The notes under the pieces were generated by a model, which saw only the letters and a list, made by a program, of their open reading frames with translations, was not told the DNA's origin and ran no database searches. Positions 20,581-32,442 of a stretch of 49,741 bases of DNA are shown piece after piece. How positions within the stretch are numbered: the first letter of the stretch is position 1; the number at the start of each line of letters is the position of its first letter. The DNA is from Nemertoderma westbladi (taxonomy: Eukaryota > Xenacoelomorpha > Nemertodermatida > Nemertodermatidae). The stretch covers positions 1-49,741 of the forward strand of contig JAUCBJ010001891.1 in assembly GCA_032718475.1 (NCBI GenBank), read 5' to 3'. A program made the position numbers and the translations under genes.

Positions 20581-23500
20581 ATCAGAAATATCTTGAAATA
20601 GATTTACCAAATGTCCCTGTTCTGTATCAACTAATCCGTCACAGAATATCTTAAAGTCACTATAAGGACGTTTTTTTAGTTGCTCAATAAGTTCGTTATT
20701 CTTTTCTGTATCAGTTGCCTTAGAATTAATATTCTCAATAACAAATTGGTTTAAAACGAATTTAGCTTGTAGGTATATAATTAGTTCTGGTAGAATAAGC
20801 ATTTCAGATAATTCATATTGCTTTTTTGTTAACATAATTTTGTGGTGGTGTCGGTCGAATTTAATTTCAGATTTAATGTCTTCTGAAAACAAAAATAATT
20901 CAGCTATATGTTCCTGTCCTGTCTCCATCAAACTATTACAGAATAGTTGGAAATCTTTGTAAGGTCGTTTCTTTATGAAGTTTACAAGTTCGCTGTTTCT
21001 TTCTATTGAAGTTGTCTTTGAATTAATTGATTGTACCATAAAATCATTCACAACAAATTTACTATATAAAACAATAAGCAATTCATCGAGTTCAATATTT
21101 TTTGCCAAGACATATTGAAGACGAGTCAGCATATATTGGTGTTGTCTATTAAAAGATACTTCCGTTTTTGAGTTTTCCAGAAATAAAAATAGTTCAGCTA
21201 AAGGTCTCTGATTGGTCACTTTCAGTCCCTCACAGAATATCAGAAACTCACTGTAACTACGACCTTTAATTTCATTAATTAGCAAATTGTTCCTATCAGC
21301 TGTTTTTCGTTCGGATTGTATTAAATCCACAACTGATTTTTTCAGAACAGATTCACTCTGTAAATATATCAATAGTTCGCCAATCTCTAAATCTTCAGCT
21401 AGTCTATGTTGTAGTTCATTGAGTTTGCTACAATGGAATGGTTCTATTTCTTGGGTTAATTTAGTTTCTGTAAACCATTTTTGATACTGGCTTGTTTCCA
21501 CTTTTAGACGACTTTGGTCACAAAGAACCTCATTATTTGTTAGACAATTCTCGAGGCAAAGAAAATGAATACAAGACATATCCCCACAATCGCTTAACTT
21601 GTGACTTACACAACATGCATTACAATAGCATCTCACTTTCAAACTAAACCCTATGTTACATTGCTTACCAATAAAATTCGTTAAAATTTCTTTTATTTGC
21701 TCTTTAAATCGAGTAGCTATTTCTCGGTCAGGACCTGAAATAGACTCAACTTTATGGTGAATCAAAATAATTGGTCTTCTTATTAATTGAACTTTTATCC
21801 TGTAAAGATGAGGCGGAGCCTTTTCAATAACAATTTCGTGATCTAAATCCAAATATATTTGACTAAATCTATGGAACAATTTTGGTTCAATTTCTCGGTC
21901 ACCATTTTTGCATAACACCATTCTATAGTGTGTTTTACCAACTTAAAGTATAAACTCTCTGGAAGGAAACCATCAAATTCTATATAAAATTCAACGTCAT
22001 TTTCTGTGATTGGAAATCCATCTATTTCCTCCATAGGTTTAAGTCTGCAAGGTACATAGTATGATGACATCATAGCAACACCCGTTGTTGGTGAAGTGTT
22101 TTTATTTGTAATTGCAGGAATTCTCTCACACAATAAATCAAATCGTTCTAGAATATTTAACACAAACAGAATTTTAGATGGTTCAGTAATATCCCACCAT
22201 ATATAATCAACAAGTTCCTTGTGTAATATTCCTCTATCGTCTAGATCCTTCCATAATTTAATATGTTCAGGTTTTATTTTGTCTACTACCGTTATTATTC
22301 TTTTAAACATACCGCTCAACCACTCTGGGCTCAATATAACTGTATCTCTCAATGATTCGTCATCAAAGTAAATTATTGTCCCTAAATCGTGGTGGAAATT
22401 CAACATTGTTTTCAAACCTGAACCTTCAAAAACAACTCCGATCTCCGTTAATAAATTATCCAATTATCCATTATTATCAATTAGTCCATCACATCAACAC
22501 AAATTTTATCACGAGCTAATAATTTAGTGACCAGCTGTTGAAACTTAAGATATTGTAAAGGTATTTCTTCCATAAATTTAACCATTTCTTTTACAATTTC
22601 TTTCTGTAGCGCTTCAAGTTCCTTATCACCAACAGACCTCAGTTCCGGATCATTCTCAATAGCAAAATAATTTCTAACAAGTTTTTTATACGACATTTTA
22701 TTTATAAAAGTTAAAATATTAGTGAATTGATTTCTTGCAAAACCAGTTTTTATTTTTGGATCGCATTTATTGGTTCCAACAATAAATACTGGAGGTGCAG
22801 TAGTTTCAGGAACGCAAAATAATTTGTTGCTAAATGTGAAAATATTACGGAACCAAAAATCAATAAAATCTATATTCTTCATATCACCATAAACTTTATG
22901 AATATTTTCATCTTCAGCTCCCACTATAATTTCAGCCTGATCAGAAAGTTCATGCGAAAGATTAAACACAACGATATAAATAGCCCGTCTACTTAGAAAC
23001 ATCTGATGGGTTGTGTAATAAATACACTGGCCACCAAAATCGACTATCTGTAGAGAAAAGCGACTGTCTTCCTCATTAAATTTAGCCAGAATATCTTGAG
23101 GTTTACCAGATAACAATATATCCTCTATACCTTTTGTGACTTCTGAAGGGATATCATATTTATTGTCCTCAAATTTTGATTCATATGGCGTTACGACTTT
23201 TCCGATATCAGATATATTCCCTCTTTCGCTATCTACTGAAATATCTTCTCTAATTTCCTTGCTGCTTTCTATTTTAACAGGCTTATCATAAGAACTGGTG
23301 CTTTTATTCATGTCTCTATCGCTATTTTCACCAGATATTACTGATAAAGTTGACTGGATGCCATCAGTGTATATTTTTTCACTGTCCACATTAGAAGCAT
23401 CTTCTTGAACTTTGAATTCTAGAACACTTTTTGCAACTTTCTTTGCAACAGCATTGTCTGGATCAGCCTCTAAAATATCAACATTCTTTAAATTAGTCCA

Positions 23501-23943
23501 GTCTGTGTGTTTATCAGTATCTATAACACAATTAGCCAATGAATCAATACCATCTGTTATTGGTTCATTAATATCAAACGGTTGACCAATAAGGGCCTTC
23601 TTCAAACTAGTTTTACCAGCCCTCTCTTGTCCCACTAACATTAACCGGGTTTTCAATATCCATGTAGTCCCTTTAGAAAGAGCTGCTTTATAAGCAGCCA
23701 ATGCTTCTGGGCCTCTCGCCAGTATCTCTAGTGGCAGTTTTTGTTCTTTAATATAATTAATTAAAAATTTTGGACGTTTCAGTGTATTTGATCCACTTAT
23801 ATTCATAATCATAAGTCCCATGTCTCTGAATTTATTAACAATTTCTATTGTTGAAATTTCATTTAAACCCCAAATACTAACCAGATTCTGGGTTGTTAGC
23901 TCAGAAATATCTGCATCCAGTCTAAAGTAAAGTTCTTTCTCTT
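20572..23943 (-). pseudogene. ROCO gene 2: ROC-COR-CARD(x3), 5'-truncated with frame breaks
   Basis: Three collinear reading frames (23821-22481, 22463-21843, 21921-20572) line up end to end with gene 3. Homology starts at 23943, inside the winged-helix-like segment, with a TAA directly upstream in frame. The ROC P-loop GQERAGKTSL, switch II DFGGQ and a canonical G4 (VGTNKCD) are intact. A TAA plus frame change near 22465-22485 breaks the ROC/COR junction. A second frameshift near 21900 breaks COR at a point matching IVGNRVIQPK in gene 3. The Cys/His cluster is conserved, followed by three CARDs (about 21450-21220, 21150-20915, 20850-20610). Two lesions plus loss of the 5' end indicate a pseudogene. 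Unseen introns or sequencing errors could explain part of this. Confidence 0.82.
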
Positions 23944-25171
23944 AAGTTCTTTTTTTTCTCTAGCTGCCTAGTGTAAATTCAGAAATTTGTCCAAAGATAT
24001 TTCTGTATTTCCTAAGTGTAAATAACTAAAACTATTCTCCGCTATGCAGCGTACGAAGTCCTTATTTTATTCTAAATACTATCATACATAAACTACATTT
24101 ACTCCTCAAATGTACTGGGTTGCGAACTAATTATTAGGTATTCCAGAATTTGTAACGCTAATTAGTTACGTTACTGGGCTACACTAAAGACAGCCTAAAT
24201 ACCGTATTATTGGAGCTAACAGTAATTTAACAAGCATAAATAGAAAACAGAAACAATCAAGGTACGGTATATAGCACCTATCTAAAACATTACACATAAA
24301 TAGCATTAGCATTAGCGTTAGCATAGCATTAGCATAAGCGTAAACGGCTAAGGTCACCCCAGATCAATGTGATCTTTCTACCTAAACCTAGCTAGCCTAA
24401 TAGCAAATCTGAGAGACAAGATCTAGGTCGCCTTGCCCCTTACAACCTTAATGGCGACCGGCCCTCGGTCCTAAACTTAATTCAGCCAACCTGCCAACCG
24501 CAGCCACCAGCCCCGCCGGTAGTGCCGTGCATTGGATCCTCCAACTTCTCCCGTCGCTTCCAAACAGTGAGCCCGCGGCGCCTACCCCTACACTAGCCCA
24601 ACATGTTAAAGAGGGCAGTTACCGTACAGCCGTAACGGCGCAAACATAGTAAAAACCAATCAGACAGTCGAAGGAAACAAACGTTGATTTTGGTTCACTA
24701 CATTGCGGCAATTATATTTGCAATCAGAAATATAAAATCAACAGTCAGACTAAGCAGTAATCATATTCAAAAGTCACAAATGTATGAAGAAAAGCAGCAA
24801 CATTTACAACCAACGGAAGTGCAAAAAACGAAGAATAAAGATGGCTACTGCTAAACTGTAGGAATGACGCAAAGTCTAAATTTGCTCACATAATCAGGCG
24901 ACATCCAGGGTTGTCTCAGCTGGATTTTCGACCAACCAGTGGGCAAAACTCAATTTAGGATCATTAATGCACGTAATCGCCTCAACTTAATTTGGCGATT
25001 ATTAAAAGCACAATTTATGCGTTATTTTAGCACAAACATCGATTTATAGGGATATGTAAATAAAATTAGCACAAATGTATTAGATTCGATAGATATTGAA
25101 AAACGGCAAAATTCATATTTTGTGACGTGATTTTGTGATTTTGTGTTATTGTGACGTCACAAGTATAGCTA
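23944..25171. other. Intergenic sequence with short microsatellite
   Basis: No gene is recognised. A TAGCAT-type microsatellite lies at about 24298-24350. A GC-richer patch at 24440-24600 has no coding pattern I can identify. Homology to ROCO gene 3 ends abruptly at 23943. Confidence 0.5.
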
Positions 25172-25196
25172 CCCCCCCCCCCCCCCCCCCCCCCCC
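25172..25196. repeat. Poly-C run (25 bases)
   Basis: A homopolymer immediately upstream of a LINE relic. Its length is likely unreliable in any assembly. Confidence 0.9.
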
Positions 25197-25207
25197 GGGA
25201 GCTACAC

Positions 25208-25408
25208 TGTCTACCTATCAGCAGAAGGATTGATTTTAAGATCGCAACACTAGTTTATAAGTGTCTACACGGTTTGGCGCCAGACTACCTAGCGAATCTA
25301 CTCGATAAATATGAGCCTTGTCGTACCCTGGGATCACGGAATCTGAATTTATTGTATGAACCTTGTTTATTTATTTATTGTATGTTATTGTATGTTATCA
25401 GCTTGTAA
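25208..25408 (+). pseudogene. Fragment of a LINE reverse-transcriptase C-terminal region
   Basis: The frame 25208-25408 is open for 66 codons. Its first 45 residues read as the conserved end of L2/CR1/jockey-type RTs, with RRIDFKIATLVYKCLHGLAP followed by a DYLANLL segment. It begins 12 bases after the poly-C run with no RT core upstream, so it is a short relic. It is a different LINE type from the copies at 18445 and 27600. Confidence 0.75.
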
Positions 25409-27074
25409 ATTTATGGTCAATATAGGTCTAATATACGTTGATATAATGACACAAATGTAAAATATATATTGTATATTTTTCCACTTGAGTTTATCGTTAA
25501 AATAAAAGTTATAACTAATTTAATAAAATTATACATTTATAAATTACAGGCAAAATTAATTGGACTATAAATAAATAAATTAATCAAAAGTCTTTCAGAA
25601 ATTTATAAATATATTTTTAGAAAACATTACTTACTTAACTAAATATAGAATAATAACTGGAACACAATTCAATTAAATCACATCAATTCAACAGAATATA
25701 CAAATAAATATTAAAAAGTAATGAATAGGGTTAGCTCACAATAATAATGCTACAATAATTATTAGCTGAACATCTGACTTGGTTTCCTGTCACCGTTCCA
25801 TATCTGTGTTACATAATGAATGTAAGTATAGGAACGAACCCCCTGTGTATCCAATACAGAACCCCGAGGTTTACCTAGTCTGTAACCAATCCACTGATCG
25901 CTGTAATTAATGCTAAATATATCCTTTATAAGGATATAAATAGCTGAAGTGGTGATTTTGGGTGCAGAATGGAGTGCGATTATCCAAACAGAATTGATAG
26001 TTTAGTAACACTGACGGACGTACAATGACATAGGGTTGTCGGGTAACTTTAGGGAAACCACAACCAGCCACAGTGGGACCGAGATAATTCGAATAGATTA
26101 GATAAACATATAACATTATAGTAGTTCTGAATGGGAACCAACTCCGTTACACTCATTGTAAACCAATGTTTTATTGGTTAAAGAATATAACCAATGGGAA
26201 CCTCTGAGTTATAATTAAAACGTTTTATTAGTAGATGGTCAAGGTTTGTGTCTACCAAAGGGACGTAGCAGATACACAGGTATTACTCGAATACTCAATA
26301 CAGATAATATGGGACCAAAATCGAACAAAAACTAATTAAAATGAAAATCAATTGAGGGAAATTTATATCATTTATGTATTTATATCTGATATAAATTAAT
26401 TATTTTAGATCTAATTTTGGCGAAAATTGCGAGCTCTCCCTATGCAAAATAGTCATTAAATCTTTGTTATTATTTATAAAATTAATATAATTAAAGGTAT
26501 AAAATTCCCATAATATAAATTATTACATAAACCTATTTATAATACTGGCCCTCAACATCAATACTATTAAATATTTTCGGTAACTGAATATAATATTCTG
26601 TAAGATACGGGATTGAACTGGTGTTATTCAATCAATTGATCTGATCTTCTTTTGAATACTTAGGAGAGTTTGAGTTTAGAACATCGGAACTACTGTCTGT
26701 CTGTAGGGTTGGATTACTTTATTGGGATGTTATTTGTTAATTTGTTGATTTGTTATAATTAAGTTTCTCTTCTCTGATATTCCAATATTATATATATAAT
26801 AATCTGCTTCTGTTTTCTTATAATCCAAATGGCATCTTGTTTGGTTTGCGATTATTCTGTAAATATAGAAATGAAATAGGTCCATAAAATTTGCATATTA
26901 TTGAAACTTTTTTTTATGTTACATTTTTTTATATAATATTTAATTTATTTCGAGTATGCACCAAACAATACCCCCCACCAACAGACAACATGTATTAATT
27001 GACCAAGTAGAAAAGGGCGGGAAATTTAAAACTATCAGTATGATAGGCCCTAGTGATATAAGGCGGGAAATTTA
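25409..27074. other. AT-rich intergenic sequence
   Basis: No gene is recognised. The minus-strand frame at 25913-26116 has no recognisable features. GGCGGGAAATTTAAAAC occurs at about 27015 and again at about 27062, a 47-bp-spaced direct repeat just before family A copy 2. Confidence 0.5.
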
Positions 27075-27599
27075 AAACGATGTCAACATTGAAACTAATT
27101 CAATACAACTAAATAGTACAGTAATAATTTTAAGGAGCATTTCTAACATTCTAAAAGGAGAAATTTCTTCCTGACTGAAAAACAAAATTAGTTCTAGAGG
27201 CCTTTGGGACTCAATGTAACTCACCTTAATATATCGAAGATTCAACTCCTTAAATAAATCGGATTGTTGGTCTAGTTGGAATATAAGATATGTTGCCGAA
27301 ATCTCAATGTTAAATAATAATCTGTCAGAGTTGAACTGAAGTTGTTGATTTAGAAGTCAAGAGTTGTTACTTGTCTGGAAAATAGCAAAACGAAAAAATA
27401 GTATTATGATTTCATATTAAAAATCCCTCCCAGCCCAGTGTAAAAATTGAAATTTGCATCAGCAATATATATTTAAATTTGACGTTCGTACGAGTTAGTA
27501 ATTCATTCATATGAGTTTGTAAATAGTATTTCTTTCTTTCATGTCCCTTTAGGGGATACGTAAATAAAGATTAGCTTATCTAACAATGAATTTGAATGA

Positions 27600-28861
27600 A
27601 TTTGAGAGACTTCTCCGTGGAAATCAGAATGGGTTCCGTAGAGGTCGTGGGACCATGAAGCCAATTTTGGCATTGAAGAGTTATCAAAAAAGAAAGACAG
27701 GCATCTGCCTGTTATCTTTGTTGACTTCTTCAAGGCCTTTGATTCAGTCTCCCGCTCACGTATGTTCAGCATACAGTACTTTCATTATATGGGATTCCTG
27801 ATGAAATTATTGCAGCAATCAGATCAGTATACGATGGTTCGACAACATCTACTGTTGACGGTGACACAGAACCATTTGAAGTGTTATGGGGCGTCCTCCA
27901 AGGAGACTCACTTGCACCATTCTTGTTCATTATTGTGGTTGACTATGTTCTACGCATGTCCTTAGATCATCATAATGATGATGGGGTGATGATAACTCCA
28001 CCTACTGGCTCCAGTAGTCGAGGAAATCCTGCCAAGTACCTAACTAATCTAGACTTTGCTGATGACTTAGGAGTACTCTCAGAATCACTAGAGCGAACCC
28101 ATCGGCTCCTCAGATTATTAGAACAGTTTGCTTCTAGTGTTGGTCTTTTTATTGACTCCAAAAAGACCACAATTTTAACATTTAACTTTGAAAGTCCTCA
28201 GCATGTCTCTGACCGGTTGAGCAAAAGCTCAAAGGATGGTATGCTTGAGCGTGTGGACGTCTTCTGTTACATGGGAGTATGGATCCAGAAGTCAGTTGAG
28301 GACCTTCGAATACCTAAGGGAAAGGCATGGGCAGCCTTGAATAGGCTTTCCAGGATTTGGAAGTCAACGAGAATTAATCGGAAACTTAAGGTGCGATTAT
28401 TTCGAGCAGCAGTAGTTCCAGTACTCCTCTACGGGAGTACTTGTTGGGCTCTAACTGCTGAGGACACCAAACAACAAGAATGCTACGCCGGGTTCGTTTT
28501 ATAAAGTACAATGCACACATCTCCAACCAGACATTATATAACATTGGAGGTTCTTTCAATGGTTCCCCCAAGCTTGACACTAGAACAAAGTTGCCTCCGC
28601 TTTGCAGGACATTGCTTTCGCCGTGAGGACCAGCCAGTGCATAATCGTGTGCTTCGGCATCCTCATGGAGTGAATAAGTATGGTGGACAGCCCATGACTT
28701 TCTTGAGAAGCATCTTAAAATATACTGGCCTTGAAGATGCGGATGATCTAGCAAATGTCATGGGTGATAGGGAGTTGTGGCGACGCAATTTTGTCGTCAA
28801 GCAGGCACAACATTCTTAAAAATGCAGCTGCAATGCAGCATGCCAATCCTAGTAGTAGTAT
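27600..28861 (+). mobile_element. Dead LINE fragment within family A copy 2
   Basis: Same family as the element at 18445-20435 and starting at its RT fingers (LLRGNQNGFRRGRGT). It includes FADDLGVLSES at about 28050 and the C-terminal domain (RFAGHCFRRED, about 28600), and ends in a TAGTAGTAGTA tail at about 28861. Frame changes occur near 27700-27890 and at about 28500, so no continuous polymerase remains. Target duplications are unclear, with a GAATTT on each side at best. Confidence 0.88.
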
Positions 28862-29472
28862 CCGAAGAATTTCTAACGTTCTAACCAGAAATGTGTGAGA
28901 AATAGTTGTGGGTGTTGGTTTTTCAACTCACCTGAATATATCGAAGCTGCACCACCAAATAGGTGGGGTGATATAGTTTATGTGCTGCTGGCTGTTCTGA
29001 GAATTTGAGCTAATTTCATTGAGTTATAGATTTAGAAACATTCTAGATAGTTGTTGTCTGAAATATAACAAAAATTAAATATTATGATTTCATATAAATA
29101 TTTTCATTAGCTAATCTAACAGATTAGTTTAACAAACTATGTGGAACTTAATAAACTCTAGTCTGCTTTTGAATCTTAATAGCAAAAACCAATACCGATT
29201 ATTAACACGTTAACGTTATTTTTTTACGTTTAATTTTAAGTTGTTTTAAAGTATAATATGTTGTTTGCTGCAATTTTAAGTTCATATTGTCGACATTTAT
29301 AATTTTTCGAGTTTTATATTTTACACCCAGCTGCTATACTTACTCATTGAATTCACAAATTGTGTTTCTTTTTGCAGCAGATTTAATTTATAAATAATAA
29401 ATTAGGAATAATCAATGTCATTTAATACAGAATTGAAGCTAAACATCAGCTGGAGACAACGATCTGACAAAC

Positions 29473-30375
29473 GCCGGTCTTTATGTTACAATAACTACCA
29501 CCTGTATCAACCACCCTCCATGAACGCCGGTCTTTATGTTACAATAACTACCACCTGTATCAACCACCCTCCATGAACGCCGGTCTTTATGTTACAATAA
29601 CTACCACCTGTATCAACCACCCTCCATGAACGCCGGTCTTTATGTTACAATAACTACCACCTGTATCAACCACCCTCCATGAACGCCGGTCTTTATGTTA
29701 CAATAACTACCACGTGTATCAACCACCCTCCATGAACGCCGGTCTTTATGTTACAATAACTACCACCTGTATCAACCACCCTCCATGAACGCCGGTCTTT
29801 ATGTTACAATAACTACCACCTGTATCAACCACCCTCCATGAACGCCGGTCTTTATGTTACAATAACTACCACGTGTATCAACCACCCTCCATGAACGCCG
29901 GTATTTATGTTACAATAACTACCACCTGTATCAACCACCTTCCATGAACGCCGGTCTTTATGTTACAATAACTACCACCTGTATCAACCACCCTCCATGA
30001 ACGCCGGTCTTTATGTTACAATAACTACCACCTGTATCAACCACCTTCCATGAACGCCGGTCTTTATGTTACAATAACTACCACCTGTATCAACCACCCT
30101 CCATGAACGCCGGTCTTTATGTTACAATAACTACCACCTGTATCAACCACCCTCCACGAACGCCGGTCTTTATGTTACAATAACTACCACCTGTATCAAC
30201 CACCCTCCATGAACGCCGGTCTTTATGTTACAATAACTACCACCTGTATCAACCACCCTCCATGAACGCCGGTCTTTATGTTACAATAACTACCACCTGT
30301 ATCAACCACCCTCCATGAACGCCGGTCTTTATGTTACAATAACTACCACCTGTATCAACCACCCCCCATGAACGC
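29473..30375 (+). repeat. 53-bp minisatellite, 17 copies
   Basis: The unit starts GCCGGTCTTTATGTTACAAT and ends CCCTCCATGAAC. The second half is nearly the same as that of the 49-bp unit at 11781-14138 (ACCTGTATCAACCACCCTCC). The arrays therefore share an ancestor, and the first halves diverged before separate amplification. Copies are highly uniform. Confidence 0.97.
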
Positions 30376-31830
30376 TTACTAGCGTTCAATATTGTTCAGT
30401 GGGCAGACTGCTGGATAAGTACACATGACGTCCGTCCAGATCTACTTATCTAGGGAGACCTCTAGAATTGACTCCGTTGTTGTTGTTGTTGTTGTTGTTA
30501 ATTTCATCTTAGGTTTTGGTATTAGGGATTGATACGGGTCCAGTAGCTCAGGCAGAATACCTAAGGACTGTGGTAAATCTAAGGTTGAGAGTAGGCTAGA
30601 GCTAAGGTCACGAGTAGCGTGGAGGCGAGGAAGGGAGTAGCTTGCTTAGGTGGATGGTAGGAAAAGCCCGGCTTTCTTTTGGCTGTTATAAATAGCTTAC
30701 ATAGTTTAAACTACTGCAGCTATAGTAGTTCCCCTGGTTGAGGAGATGGGAAATCATGTACTGGGATAGGCTGCAAGTTAACCCAACAAAACAACTAAAC
30801 TTTTAATTAATTATTGATTACAGGCAAGGATTAGTAAGGAATTTTTAAATTTCATTAAAGGTTTACGTTTAATTAAACGAGTATCAGTTAATCGTGTTAT
30901 ATTGACAAATAAATTATATAGTTGTCTATACTTATGAGTAAAATAATAAACTTTCAATAATGTGTCATGACTTCAAATGCATCCACGAGTACCGTGTTTT
31001 GATAAGGGAATTAGCAAACGAAGACCTGCAATTTAGCGGGGAGGGGGGGGGGGGGTTTCCGGTCATTTTTGGGGGTTTTAGAGCATGTAGTTGTAGGCCT
31101 AGGTTTTAGTACTACATGGTGTTGATCGTGTGGGTGGACCACCGAACAGTTGCGAATTTTAGACTAAAGAAGACAATTGTTTAAAATTTATTGTTATTTT
31201 GTAATCCGATACTCACATTGCACATATATAGTAAGATATACAGTATATTGTATAATCGCAATATTAAAAGTTAAGTTACAATAATACTTTGGACAATGGC
31301 GTGGCTAGTATTATAGCCCAATGTATTGTCTGGGAGTGCCGAGCAGGTAGGGGTGGTGTGCAGTGCTTGCAAAAAAAAAGACGGGGGGGGGGGGGGTATT
31401 ACTATTATGTGAATTGTGAGGTGTGAGATTGTTACTGTTGTTGCTGATAGGGAAATAATTAATTATCCTAAGTTAATCTACAGCGCAATCAATTGTTGCA
31501 CTGGAGTTCCGATGCTGATCCAGGTATATAAAACTAAACTAATGAGTCGAGATAGGAAATACATAAAATATAAAATATTGGATGGAAAAGGTTATGGAAA
31601 ATTGGTAAAATCTATGTTTTATTGATTGTTTACAGTGTACTTTAATTTAATATTTTAGAAGGTGACCTATTTCGAAAAGGGTACTGTATTTTAGATTTTT
31701 TATGTTTTACGTCAGCAGAGGAATCAGAGTTCCATATCGTTGGCCCTGAAAAATAATTATTACTGATTGGAAATTGTTGGAAAACTAATGGATCTTTGAG
31801 ATGAGCAATGAGCATATCCTTGCCTTAAGG
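30376..31830. other. Intergenic sequence with simple repeats
   Basis: No gene is recognised. It holds a GTT microsatellite at 30476-30499 and poly-G runs at about 31043-31055 and 31383-31396. The short plus-strand frame 31416-31625 has no recognisable domain. Confidence 0.5.
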
Positions 31831-31920
31831 CCTGTTTACACGTGGCAACTTTTAGAGCAACTTTCTCGGCAACTTGTAGAGCAAACAAGGTTGCCGATCA
31901 AGTTGCTCCTTGTAAACACG
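31831..31920. repeat. Short inverted repeat, possible end(s) of a DNA transposon
   Basis: CCTGTTTACACGTGGCAACT (31831-31850) is mirrored by AGTTGCTCCTTGTAAACACG (31901-31920), with further internal GCAACTT repeats. This is MITE-like. It may be a minimal foldback element or one palindromic end of a larger one. Confidence 0.45.
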
Positions 31921-32103
31921 TAAAAAAGTTGTCGTAAAAGTCAAAATATTGATGTTTCAATATTTACAAAGTATAATAATTCTAATAAAAATATGTATGG
32001 TAGAAAAACACACTATTGCGTTTTTCCTTTCTCTCTGCGTTTTTCCTCCCTCTCTGGTCATTTTTCCGCGTAATTCTTTTCCCCCCTTGTTTACAGTCTG
32101 TTT

Positions 32104-32400
32104 TACCCCAGCCCTAGCTCAGTTGGCAGAGCGTGTGACTGGAATCTCTAGGTACTGAGTTCAATCCCCCCATTCCGGTGAATGTTTTTTTGTTGTAAGA
32201 TTGGTAGTAAGACGTTCAAGGAGACAGTTCATGCGTTAGTAAAACCTGACCAGTAATTAAGTTCAATTTCAGTTCCCAGATAGGGGTTCCTAGTGCCTAC
32301 AGGTAATTATTGTACTTACCAGTAATTATAGTTCCATTTAAGTTCTCAGAATGCGGTTCCAAATCTAACGTAACGTATAGAGTCTTTTATTAATTCCTGA
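32104..32400 (+). mobile_element. tRNA-derived SINE-like sequence
   Basis: A strong RNA polymerase III A box (TAGCTCAGTTGGCAGAGC, about 32114) and a B-box-like GTTCAATCC about 45 bases downstream are spaced as in a tRNA. The anticodon and acceptor stems do not pair, so it is not a working tRNA gene. The tail of the element is not defined; the sequence to about 32400 is unique before the 29-bp array. Confidence 0.5.
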
Positions 32401-32442
32401 ACGATACCAGCTTCAAAGTTGTTTCAAAGATCTGCAGGTTTA

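Larger units (their letters stand above)
27075..30375 (+). repeat. Host repeat family A, copy 2 (interrupted by a LINE)
   Basis: It matches copy 1 (10795-14140) in the same order: 27075-27440, then 28862-29470, then a related minisatellite. It carries about 140 extra bases at 27425-27565 and a LINE insertion at 27600-28861. The end of the array runs into GAACGCTTACTAGCGTTC at 30370-30387, a perfect 6-bp hairpin that may mark the element's terminus. Confidence 0.75.

Noticed and set aside
31416-31625. 69-codon frame after a poly-G run
   Set aside because: Short, with no recognised motif and AT-rich codons; not supportable as a gene.
32104-32185. Functional tRNA gene
   Set aside because: Anticodon and acceptor stems do not pair despite good A and B boxes.
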